A DNA stretch of 64,000 nucleotides, from positions 50,663,336 through 50,727,335 of the forward strand of contig CM077006.1 in the NCBI GenBank assembly GCA_039090855.1, given 5' to 3'. Position numbers and translations under genes: made by a program. The notes below the pieces were generated by a model that was given only the letters and a program-made list of their open reading frames with translations, was not told the origin of the DNA and ran no database searches. Below, piece after piece: positions 32,824 through 43,189 of the stretch; the stretch's first letter is position 1; each line of letters opens with the position of its first letter. Source of the DNA: Macrothele yani (Eukaryota > Arthropoda > Arachnida > Araneae > Macrothelidae).

Positions 32824-33986
32824 GGTAATGTCAAGCAACTTTTAAATCCAGCGGGAGATGCAGCGAAGTCTAGCGGCGTAGATCTCGGGCAGAGCCGGCA
32901 TCTTTCTTCGCTGACGACCGTCAACTCTGGAACCCATAAAGGACCCGTCTGCAAATTGCGTTTGTGATAGTAACCTAGGAAAAGCAACCAGGATTGCCAT
33001 GAGGCGGCACACAAATTCAAATCTGACTAACTACATTGACAGAAAAGTATCTGTGCTGTATTATAGTGCGATGACGTGTTTCGTCCATACCCTTGCACCA
33101 AGCACTTGTGCAACAACGAGTGAGAGCCCGAATGAGAAAAACAAGGGATCAATGCATGCTAATGAGCTGACACCTAGGGCTACCTCCGGAAGTAAGAAAG
33201 ATACATTGTGGCAATGAACTCTGGGCTAATACCAAAATAAAAAAAAAATGTTATTAGCCTGAAAGCCCGTAAAACAGTGAGGCAACTAGTGAAAATAAAG
33301 CTACTTCTGAATTTATTTATAATGTAATAACAGCTCTTAGATGGAAGCTCAGAACATGCAGCAGACCGGCAAGACTAGTTGGAAGCACCAGAGACCATTT
33401 TAATAATTTACATAAGATAGATCTTCCGGAGTTGCATAAATAAATGGATCGGAACATTTCAGCTAAGAAGTATGGGAGCATGCCACTTAGGACTCTAGTT
33501 GAAGGGGTGACAAAAAATACAAGTGTATGTAAGACACTTGTATAAATAGCTCTTGTACATAGTGTACGACACACCAACAGGGTATGAGCCCAAGTAATGC
33601 CACGTAGGAAAAGCCGAGAAAGCAGAAAAGGTGACTCTCCCAATTCTAAGTTAAAACATCATATCTTGTTAACAGGACACAGTGTTAATATGAGAAAAGA
33701 GAAGTACAGCATGTACGAGGGTATGTACAAATCACGTCATCGATCTACAACAGAATGCAGGTGCTTTCTGTCAATTTAGTAAGTCAGATTTGAATTTGTA
33801 TGCCGCTCCTTGACGATCCTGGTTGTTTTTCCTAGGTCGCTGTTATAAACGCAATTTGCAGACGGGCCCTTTGGGGGGGGGGGGGTCCCTGCATCGATGG
33901 TCTTCAGCGAAATAGGCTGCCGGCTCCGCCCGTGATCTACGCCGGAAGAAATCTTTGCTGTGGATTTCAAAGTTGTTTGCATTAGG
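32824..33986. mobile_element. Long-inverted-repeat (foldback-like) element
   Basis: About 220 bases at 32824-33044 are repeated inverted at 33767-33986. Shared blocks include CGTCTGCAAATTGCGTTT, CCTAGGAAAA, CAACCAGGAT and CAAATTCAAATCTGACT. The ~720-base interior holds no recognised gene. The arms are diverged (roughly four in five bases match by eye, plus a G run at 33875-33886 in the right arm), so this is an old element. Target duplications were not found. Confidence 0.75.
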
Positions 33987-34029
33987 ATATTTCCAAAATG
34001 TCTACCTAAATGCAGTAGATAGACTTAAA

Positions 34030-34148
34030 ATGTCTATCTAATGTCATGTTAAGGAAACACATAAAATGCCCATCTACTTTATATCATAGAATAAAATGTC
34101 TATCTACTGCCTTGAAAAAGCCTCCCAGTGGAGGGCTAAAGCTTGGCG
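34030..34148 (+). repeat. Dispersed repeat D, 5' part, interrupted by a hAT insertion
   Basis: Reads ACTGCCTTGAAAAAGCCTCC, CAGTGGAGGGCTAAAGCTTG and GCG, then resumes at 34760 with GCTTGGCGACATTTTTTCTC and CTACGCTATAACGG. 34030-34100 has a short repeated motif AAAATG(T/C)C(T/C)ATCTA(C). Confidence 0.75.
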
Positions 34149-34759
34149 CAGGGCCGGATTAAGGCCTTGGTGGGCCACTAGGCTAAGACATTTGAGAGGG
34201 CCCTCAAAGAATTGTGACGTGGAATCATTATGAAATCCGCACAAAACATGAAACTGTAGCAATGTGCTTGTGATAATATGTAGTGCATTCTTCAAACTAA
34301 TAATAATAAGTAATTATAAGTCTCTGCATTTACTATTGTTCTCACAAGGACATGAGTTAAAAGCTTAAGATTCTTAAAATTTGTCTTGAAAATTTTTAAT
34401 GGTTTACCACTGTATACTTTTCTTGGTAAATCACTTTTGTTAGGCAATTTGAAGCCACAGAAGACTTGGACCATTAACGGTTCTAAGTTCAAATTGGGAT
34501 GCGTGGGTGGAAGGAAGTAAAAAAGCTGAAACTGTTTCGCCGACACCACTGTACACAGCGACATGAAAACCTTTATCATTTGTAAGTCACTGCTTTGAAA
34601 TCTGCTCCTGTTTCTGACCTAGTGGAAATCAAAAGAGACAAAAGCAAAACTATTTTACAAACCTCTCTCTCTCTCTTCCTATTATTTGCCCTGGGCCCTT
34701 AGTCATAGTGAGCCCCAAGACTATTATAGCCCATGTAGACCCCCCTTAATCCGGTCCTG
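34149..34759. mobile_element. hAT-type element with 8-bp target duplication
   Basis: Ends CAGGGCCGGATTAAGG (34149) and CCTTAATCCGGTCCTG (to 34759) are inverted with one mismatch, and GCTTGGCG occurs immediately outside both ends (34141-34148 and 34760-34767). CAG...CTG termini with 8-bp duplications are diagnostic of hAT elements. At 611 bases it is too short for a hAT transposase; a minus-strand frame at 34292-34579 has no recognised domain, so it is probably a non-autonomous internal-deletion copy. Confidence 0.93.
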
Positions 34760-34849
34760 GCTTGGCGACATTTTTTCTCCAGTAAATAAACGCATTTTCA
34801 CTACGCTATAACGGTTTTCGGTTGTAAATGTTAGAAGGTTTTCGATTGG

Positions 34850-36238
34850 TATTTCAGAGAAATTAAGGGAAATGAGAAGTTAGAAAAGGAAGAAATCCCT
34901 GAACAATGGAATAATGCAGTTATAACTCTTATTTATAAAAAAAGGAAACAAAAATGATATTAACAACTGCAAACCTATAAGCATTTTATCACAACTGTAT
35001 AAACTTTTCACAAAAACAACATTAAAAAGATTAAATTCAAAATTACAAGATGCACAATCGGTAGAACAAGCGGGTTTTAGGTCTGGTTACTCTACAATAG
35101 ACCATCTACATACAATTAACCAATTAGTAGAAAAAACAAATGAATATCAGAAAGAAGTTCACTCAGTTTTTTGTAGACTATGCCAAAGCTTTTAATTGCG
35201 TGTAACAGAAGGAAATGAGTTCTTCAATAAAAAGACAAAACATTGGGAGGAAAATATGTCAGTTTAATAAATAAAATATATAGCAAGGCTACAGCAACAA
35301 TAAAGTTGGAGAGCATGGGCTGGGTTTTCGAGGTGGAGAGAGGTGTTAGACAAGGAGATCCTTTATCTCCAAAATTACTTAACTCTGTATTGGAAGATAT
35401 TTTTAGGAATTTAAACTGGGATGAAAAAGGATTAAACATCAATGGAAGGTACCTAAATCACGTAAGATTTGCTGATGACATAGTGATCATTACAACTAGC
35501 AATAATGTAATACAAAATATGATACAGGATTTATAAATGGAAAGTCTTAAAAAAAGGTCTGACAATAAGCACAGCAAAAACTAAATATATGAACAACACA
35601 GGAAAGGATACAGAACATATTTTGATAGGAGGAAAAGAAATCGAAAAAGTAGATGAATACATTTATTTAGGTCAAGAAATGAGTTTTAAAGAAAAATAAG
35701 AAAGAGAAATCAATGGAAGAATTATCCAAGGTAATAGAGCCTTTTGGATACTTAAAGACTATTTAACCGGTGATCTCCCATTGTGTTTAAAAAGAAAAAT
35801 CTTCAAGGCATGTATTAACCCCGTATTTACTTATGGAAGTGAAACGTGTAGTATCACAGAACGACAATGCGAAAAAATAAGAGTATCGGTAAGAAAGTTA
35901 GCGAGAAGAATGTTGGGAATAACAAGAAGAGACAGAGTTAGAAATAAACATACAAGAGAAAGAACAGGAATAACAGATACTATAAAAAAAATAAAATAAT
36001 GAAAGTGCAGATGGACTGGACATGTTGGAAGACTGAAAGTGAAAGATAGACACGATTAATAACAGAATGGCAACTGAGAGATGGAAAGAGACGAAGGGGG
36101 CGCCAGAGAACAAGATTGAGAGATGACTTTCAGAAATTTAGGGGTGCTAAATGGTGGACTGAGGCTAAGGATCGAGGAAGTTGTTAAAGACTGAGGGAGG
36201 CCTATACCCTGCAGTGGGTGCCAACAGGCTAAGAAGAA
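34850..36238 (+). pseudogene. RTE-type retrotransposon RTE-2, RT and C-terminus, broken
   Basis: Begins inside the reverse transcriptase domain (EEIPEQWNNAVITLIYKK, then the NYRPIS region as NCKPISIL), QAGFRSGYSTIDHL, a broken FxDYAKAF box, RGVRQGDPLSPKLLN, VRFADDIVI with the catalytic Asp pair, YIYLGQEMS, and the C-terminal LTYGSETC-like and ARRMLGITRRDR blocks, ending with LREAYTLQWVPTG and an (AAG)n tail near 36228. The endonuclease part is missing through 5' truncation. At least three frameshifts are present. It is RTE clade but clearly different from RTE-1. Confidence 0.88.
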
Positions 36239-37674
36239 GAAGAAGAACTGAAATGAGATTGAATAATATTTTTTATTACTATTCGTTTAACAGCTGGTAG
36301 GTCGGACTAACATTCACAACGGCGCATACAAATGGGCTTCAATGTTCTTTGGCACTTCGTCTCAATCAGTACAATTTTGACTGTTATTGCTGCAAGGGAG
36401 AAATGAATAGAGGAACGCATCATAACTTTCCTTAAGCCGAATCTCTTGTAGAGGTTTAAAAAAATCTCTTCTTTGAAGACATGAGTTTGCTATAAAATAT
36501 TCCTTGCAACCGGTGGCCGAATTTCACAAGAGTGCGAAATAGTCTTCAACTTGCTGAGTTTAAACTCCATTATGCGCGAATTCCACTAACATTGCGTTCT
36601 GGTTGGTTTAACATTATAAATAAGCACGCATTTGAGTTCAAGGCCACAGAATGCGCGCTGCTGACTTTTTTTTTTTTTCTTAACTTTTTTTTTTCTTAAC
36701 TTTTCTTTTTAAACGTCAAAACTAAGGAACACAGGTTGTTATTCTAATATGGTGGGTTTTAAAACTTTAATAAATGTTTATATTACCACTGGCACCTCAA
36801 GCGGAAAGAGCAGTCAAGCGTTCAAATGAAAACATTGGTCGCATTCCGACGCTTTGCTTTCTTGCTATGTAGATTGCGATCTCGGAAAGACCATGCATCA
36901 CTGTTTCCTATCCCCTACCCCATTTGATAATCCCTTTCCCCCTCGTTTCTTCTTTCTTTGACAACCATATAATGAGTCTGTTTCGCCGAAATACTTCTCT
37001 TTCCGCTTCAGACCTTAAGTTAGTCTTTTTTGTTTAATTCGAAACTTGAAGGAAACTTGTTGCGGAGTTTTAAATTGACTGTTTGTAAAAGGCGTCGAAT
37101 TAGTGTTCAGAAAGTCACTCTCAGTGGTGTCGTAACCGCGAGGACAGAAGGGACAACTGCCCCGCACTTATTTGGTTGCAGGAGCGAAACATCACATTTA
37201 CTCCCTCACTTTTCTTCCTTTTTAATTTGTCAGTAATCAGAATTAATTAATTTTTTGTTCGTTTCCTGCCATTTAAATTTCCTACTAATAAAACAAAATA
37301 TTGTTTTCTAATTTGATTATTATTAACCATCTAAAAGAAAATACAGGTAGGTTCAGTTCTGATTGAGCCGTCAGTTTGGAACGTAGGACTACGACTTGCA
37401 GATTGGAGAGTTGAAATGAGCTATATAGTCGCGTTTGGTTTCAAAGCGTTTATTTAATTTGTTATATCCAACACAGGTCAATGATATGGAAAGTAGCTTA
37501 CATAATTTTGACAAATAATGTTGGATACATTGCGAACACAAAACAGATCGATACACGAATTACCCAACATGGTGCTCTGCCTTCTGGAGCTTCTTACATT
37601 CCTCAACACTTGCTCTTGCCTCCCGTTTTGATTTTCTCCACTGTTCATTCTGCGAATTCCGCGGCATTGTCGAA
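36239..37674. other. No gene recognised
   Basis: AT-rich sequence with T runs at 36666-36700. No recognised gene, element end or repeat. Confidence 0.4.
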
Positions 37675-37980
37675 AATGTTCATCTGTTCACACGAAAACA
37701 ATTTTTAAAAATTTTAGTTTAAACCACTGCGATGCGTTCTTTATATATTTGAATATATCTCGTCGAGAGCTTTGAAACGATACCAAGCACAGTTGTTTTG
37801 CGCTCACGGTTGTCCCGATAAATCACGATATTTTCAAAAGTGTACCGGTTCAAAAGAAAACAATTTTTAAAATGTTCAGTTCAAACCACTGCGAAATGCT
37901 CTTCGTATATTTGAATAGATCTCGTCGAGAGCTTTAAAACGATACCACAAACAGTCGTGTTGCGCTCACGGTTGATGAAA
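37675..37980 (+). repeat. Two tandem ~165-base copies
   Basis: ACAATTTTTAAAAATTTTAG / AAACCACTGCGATGCGTTCT / TCGTCGAGAGCTTTGAAACG / TTGCGCTCACGGTTG in the first copy recur in order in the second (from 37860), about 170 bases on, with scattered differences. Confidence 0.8.
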
Positions 37981-38482
37981 TAGACTGAGTCAAACGCGGC
38001 GACACCCCAAGAAATATTGCATCATCCCCTCCCCCGCGCACAGGGAGCGAGGGGATCGTCGCGCGCACGATGTACGTACTACGCAGTACGCGAATTGGAT
38101 CATGCTTTTTACGAATATGCTAACACGATTAGTGTGCGGCACGTATTTTTAACGCTATAATGATTCCAATTGGAACCTATTTTTATCACTGGCGGTCGGC
38201 TGTAAGTCGCCCCATACTGTCGGCGGACTTAGACGTAGTCTTACCTACCCCCCCTTCCCGAACTCCTAAAATGCTAGATGCGGTACATTCTCCATGCTTG
38301 TCTATAGTATGCGAAGAAAAAAGTTTCACGAAGCTTTATTAAAAAAGTTATCTATTCTGTTTTTATATAAAGAGCTGGAGCGTTCTTTATTTTAAGTGTA
38401 GTACAATCAGTCTTTCTTCAAGAAAGGAAAAGAACAGGAAAAAGGAAGGAGATATATTTTTATTCTTATGTTGTTTGATGTA

Positions 38483-38930
38483 CACAGTGGTATCAGAATA
38501 ATATGACCACCCCCTGGAATCACAGTGTACCCTCCCAGGCGCGTCATGGAGTTCACGTGACAAGGTCGACCACACGGAGACATAAGTGGCCGGCGAGGAG
38601 AGATGAGCCGTAGCGCGTAACGTAAGCACAATGGGCAGAGGTAGTGATTTGACGGACATTCAAAAGGGAATGATCATGGGCTACCGCGCCAAGGGTAGAA
38701 GCATCTCAGAAGCAGCAGACTTCGTGGGCTGTTCGCGAGGTGCTCTAGTAAGGGTTGTACCAAGAATGGACCGCTGGCATACCGAGTACCTCCCGACGTC
38801 ATAATTGTAGATTCCCAAAAGTCATCGACCCCAGAGGAGAAGGTCGCCTCCGTCGACTGATAAAGGGAAATCGACGCGCAACAGTGCAGCAATTGACCAT
38901 GTAAATGAACGCTGGGGGAATACATTCCGG
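38483..38930 (+). mobile_element. Tc1-like element, family A, 5' part
   Basis: Starts CACAGTGGTATCAGAATAAT after TA (38481-38482), the family A terminus. 38631 begins the transposase N-terminus MGRGSDLTDIQKGMIMGYRA, followed by SISEAADFVGCSRGALVRVV (HTH1), then stops and frameshifts. The element is cut off near 38930, after the region equivalent to residue ~100. It complements the 3'-only copy at 4042-4680. Confidence 0.88.
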
Positions 38931-39892
38931 TAATAGGAGAGATTCGCAGGAATACCTGAGGTTTGATTAACTGTTAAATTTCAATCGTCGATCGGAGAAC
39001 CTGATTTTGAAGTACTGTAGCGAGATAGGATATTGTATGTTACATCAGCTGTATGGAACATCAGACTGTATGGTAAATAAATATCTGATTGAAAAAAAAG
39101 TATATGTATCAGCTGTATGTAACATCAGCTGTATGGTAAATAAATATCTGATTGAAAAAAAAAAGTCCAGGTCAAATTCGAATCCCCCTCCTATTATAGC
39201 TATCATGAGTAAATTTTCTATTTAAAAGTTTTGTAAAATAATACCATAAAACAGTACATTTAACTTTTTCTTATACATAATTGAAAGTATTGACACTTAA
39301 AGCAGAAAGATCTCAATTCCAAAGCATTCTGTTGCTTCGAAATATGACATTGAAAAAAAACAACTTAATTTTGATAAGTCCTCTTACAGAAACAATAAAA
39401 TTATTACAAACGTATTAAAAAAAGCAAGCTCCAACAGAAAGTAAAATGACTAAATCACTGGTATTAATGACAAAAAAGTTATCAACGTGCAATTAATTTT
39501 ACCATGCACGTTTTTCTGGCTCAGTGGTTAAGACGCGCGCGTTATCTTGTTGAACTAACCCAAACGACGTCAGTTCCATCCCCACAACTGCGAAAGGATG
39601 ATTTGGCGTAAGGGCTGAGAAGTTTAGCTTCTTCAATTTTGTGAAATTTCTTTTTAAATACGGAAGATCCTGAAACGATCTTTTCTGAAATAAACGAAAT
39701 TTTTGACCGGAAAATCTGTGAAAATACGGAAGTTAAAAAAACAAACAAAAACGTGCACTTTTAAAAACGGACATTTCAATAAAAAACCGGAACTTACCGG
39801 CAACTTTGCTGCGCGTTATTTTCAGAAATTTTCCTTGAATTCACGCCACTTATTTTTTGCAGTGTGTGGACATGAAATGGCATCTCTTTCTT
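38931..39892. other. No gene recognised; short tandem duplication at 39040-39165
   Basis: Two ~66-base copies containing GTATGGTAAATAAATATCTG and ATTGAAAAAAAA lie at 39040-39165. A tRNA A-box-like TGGCTCAGTGGTTAAGA at 39507 has only a poor B box (GTTCCATCC). Otherwise nothing recognised. Confidence 0.5.
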
Positions 39893-40670
39893 TTTATTTA
39901 CACTTTCCAACCGTAGGTTGAACAAGCGTATATGCTCCAGCTTTGTCTGTCTGTCTATCCGCACGATAACTCACGTAAAAATGGTTCGATTTCGATGAAA
40001 TTCTAGTATGTGGTAGGGGATAACCTGGGAATAAACCCTTTTGAAAAGGGACGAATTGGGGAGGGGGCGGGGTCAAAGGTCAGGACATAGGAGCGAGATC
40101 CATTCCATGGCCCTTATGCGTCATAACTTACGTAAAAGTGCTTCGATTACGACAAAACTTTATCATGTTGTTCCGGAGGTATACTGAACCGGTTCTGTTG
40201 AATATAATCGAAATGGGGTCAAAGGTCAGGCCATAGGAGCGAGATTTATTCTACAGCCATTATCCTCATAACTTGACTAAAAATGCTTCGATTGCGACGG
40301 AATACAATACGTTGTTTCGTAATGACTTTGGAAGCAGTTCCCCCTAAAAGTTTTTTTGTCAGCAATTGCGGGTTGTGCGCATGCGTGAGATTCGTTAGCC
40401 ATTGTTTTCGCACGATAACTTCCGTGAAAATTGCTCGATTTAGATGGGATTTTTAATTATAAAACTGCTTATGTGTGGTAGCTCTTAATAGAAATAGATA
40501 ATACGGGCACAAAGAGATTTAATTTTGATACATGTGACCCTCAAACGTTATACCACAGTTTAGTCCACTCAAAACCAAGGCATTTTCCTATGATTTTTGG
40601 TATGTTGGAAAGCGTTTCAAAATCAATGCATTGCATGATTTTACTAACTTGTTCCTACATTGTGATGAAT
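39893..40670 (+). mobile_element. Tandem-repeat element with DR1-like motifs, short copy
   Basis: Starts CTTTCCAACCGTAGGTTGAA (hairpin-capable), then AAGCGTATATGCTCCAGCTT, a GTCTGTCTGTCT microsatellite, the monomer GCACGATAACTCACGTAAAA ATGGTTCGATTTCGATGAAA, and at least two ~146-base units each with GGGGTCAAAGGTCA (40069-40082 and 40215-40228). It ends with TGGTATGTTGGAAAGCG and TGCATTGCATGATTTTACTA, both also at the end of the copy at 43190-44540. No coding content. Architecture like Helitron-type non-autonomous elements (inference). Confidence 0.7.
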
Positions 40671-41630
40671 ATTTCAAGATATCTGATTGAAAATTTTTCC
40701 TGTGATGACAACACTGAATTTATTATTTTGTTTTGTCACTGCAATCATTATGTCCTTCTATTCATGTCCACGCCACAGGGAAGACAGCGAAGTTTTGCAG
40801 GATTAAAAAAAGGAGGAAGGGGGTTGGTGAATGTCTCTGTAGTTTCCATCTGTTTGGCTTATTGGAGATCAATCACACGGAAATTAAGAAAAAATCACAT
40901 TTTATGAAGTAGACGCGCGCGGTAGAGATGCCAACTTCAGAATAATTGCACAACATATTCAGGGTTGTAAACAGTTTTAAAAATATTAAGATATAATGCA
41001 GATTCATCTTTCATTTGCATATTCTATATATTCATGCCAGCGCAATATGAAAAACAAAACTGATTTGAAAGCTTTGTTTTGGTATTCCAGAGATTTCCTA
41101 AGACGCGATCTTCCGATGAAGTGATGTTTTCTAATTTATTTGCGGTCAGAGTTCTTCTGTAAGTGCAATAAAGTACGTGGGAAAAAGAAAAGCAACTATT
41201 GTGTCACCGTCCTGTTTGATGTACGTGTGCGCAGGAGCAGATGAAAGATAGGCAAGAGAAATGTTGGTATGCAGACCACATAGTACGGTAATCCCTGTGA
41301 AGTAGAAGACAAAACAGGTGAAATTCTGAAATGAAGTCCTCTACTGAAGAAACTAGGTCAAAAAAATTAAGTAAGAAGGAGCAACAGGATTCAAGGAACA
41401 GACGAGGGAGGGAGAGACAGCTCCCCTCGTAGTAGACTGGCGAGACGTGTGTTGGGTGCACTGCACACGTTATGCCGGCATTTTGTGGGCTCACGTTGGG
41501 TTGCTTTGCCGTATTATAACTACGAGACACTAGGTGCTGAGTCGTATTGCTTTTTTGTTAAGTATTAATTTCGTAGACTTTTAACTCAAGGTTTTTTTAA
41601 ACGTGCCGGAAGCATTTGTAGGATATATAT
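40671..41630. other. No gene recognised
   Basis: AT-rich sequence. TAGAGATGCCAACTT at 40926 resembles the left ends of the hAT-like sequences at 52994 and 56206, but no matching right end was found. Confidence 0.4.
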
Positions 41631-41636
41631 ATATTT

Positions 41637-43034
41637 CCTCATCATCATCATTGTCAACCATTATCAATCCACTGCTGGATGAAGGTCTCCCCAAGTTTCT
41701 TCCACAACGGTCTTTCTTGTGCCATTCTCCTCCATGTTACTCCCGCATACTTTCGAATTTCATCCACCCATCTCACATGTGGTCTTCTTCTGGGTCATTT
41801 CCTGTCCCTTGGAATCCAGTCTAAAATTTCAGCTGTCCATCGATGGTCTGTCCTTCTGGCAATATTTCCAGCCCATTGCTATTTCAGGGATTTTACTCTG
41901 ATCATGATGTCTTCCACCCTTGTCATTTTTCGGATCCACGAGTTGCTCTTCTTATCTCTCCTGGTTACACCAAGTATGCACCTCTCCATGCTCCTTTGAG
42001 TTGTCTGCAGCCTTTGTATGTCTCTTTTAGTTAAGATCCACGTCTCTGCACTATACGTAAGCACTGGAAGGATGCATTGATCAAACACTTTTCTTTTAAG
42101 ACATAATGGCATATTGCTCTTGAAAATTATGCTGTTTCTTCCAAAAGCTCTCCAGGCAAGTTTTATACGCCGTTTTATTTCTTCATCAATGTGACCCTCA
42201 CTTGATATCTGCTATCCAAGATAAATGTAGGTATTGGTTATCTCCAGCTTTTCTTCATCAATCGATAAATCTTCATTTCTTGTAAAAGCATTGAACATTA
42301 CTTTTGTCTTCTGAAAGTTCATTTTTAATCCCATTTCTTTACTCTTGTCAGCAAGTTCCTGGATCATACTCTGCAGCTCTGATGGGGTAGTTGCAAAAAT
42401 GACTACGTCATCAGCAAAACGAAGGCGAGTTAGATAATCTCCATTAATCTTTATCCCTTTGTTTTCTGAGTTCAGTGATTGACAAAAATTTTCCAATGTG
42501 GCATTAAAGAGTTTAGCAGATATAGTGTCCCCTTGTCTCACTCCCCTTCCAATTTTTATGTGTGTTGTATTTTCAAACAGCCTAATCTTTGCACTTGCAT
42601 TTTCATAGATGTTATTAATAATATTAATGTATGCATCTTCAATACCGCAGGTTTTCAGAGCCATTGTAACTGCTGATGGTTTCACCGAATCAAAGGCTTT
42701 TTCATAATCGATAAAAGCCATGCACAATGGAAGTTCATATTCCCTCGCTCTTTCAATTAGTTCTCTCAGTACGTGGATATGATCTATTGTGCTGTAGCCA
42801 CTCCTGAATCCAGCTTGTTCTCTCGGTTGAGTCATGTCCAGTGTGACATTCAAGCGGTGTGAAAGAACTTTAATGAAGATTTTATAAGCCACTGATAGGA
42901 GGCTGATAGGTCTGTAGTTCCTGAGATCCTCAGTGTCACCTTTTTTATGTAGCAGGATCATTGTAGCACTATTCCAATCCTCAGGAATCTTCCCTTCATT
43001 AAGGCATCGAGTGAAAACTTGGGCGAGTACTGTT
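41637..43034 (-). pseudogene. RTE-1 copy, 5'-truncated, minus strand
   Basis: From 43034 on the minus strand: [20 protein letters not shown], the reverse transcriptase motifs ([57 protein letters not shown]), YIYLG followed by a nonsense codon (CAG to TAG near 42213), then the C-terminal region and the (ATG)n tail at 41637-41655. The endonuclease domain is absent through 5' truncation, as expected for incomplete reverse transcription. It is flanked by TA-rich sequence on both sides. Confidence 0.92.
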
Positions 43035-43065
43035 ATATACATATATAATCTGTGAAAAAGCTTGC

Positions 43066-43188
43066 CCGTGAGGGGGATCGAAACCGCGTCCCCTCCCAAC
43101 TAAGTTACACGGACGGAATGTATCTCTGCAGATTTGTTGTCTTGACACGTGCTTTACCTCTGCAGTACGTCACATCATCTCCCTCTTT
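43066..43188 (-). repeat. SINE family C, tRNA-derived, minus strand
   Basis: Minus strand: TGACGTACTGCAGAGGTAAA, GCACGTGTCAAGACAACAAA, ATACATTCCGTCCGTGTAAC, TTAGTTGGGAGG and GTTTCGATCCCC (B box). The leader and head recur at 44690-44808 and in part at 62560-62720. The head is degenerate, with part of the A box deleted. Confidence 0.7.
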
Positions 43189-43189
43189 A

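Noticed and set aside
33317..33643. 108-codon minus-strand frame as a membrane protein gene
   Set aside because: Hydrophobic, but lies inside the core of the inverted-repeat element with no recognised motif or second copy.
39507..39590. tRNA-like sequence with A box TGGCTCAGTGGTTAAGA
   Set aside because: B box is poor (GTTCCATCC), the stems do not close convincingly and no second copy was found.
40926..40945. Third hAT copy from the end-like sequence TAGAGATGCCAACTT
   Set aside because: No matching right end, target duplication or internal similarity to the copies at 52994 and 56206.
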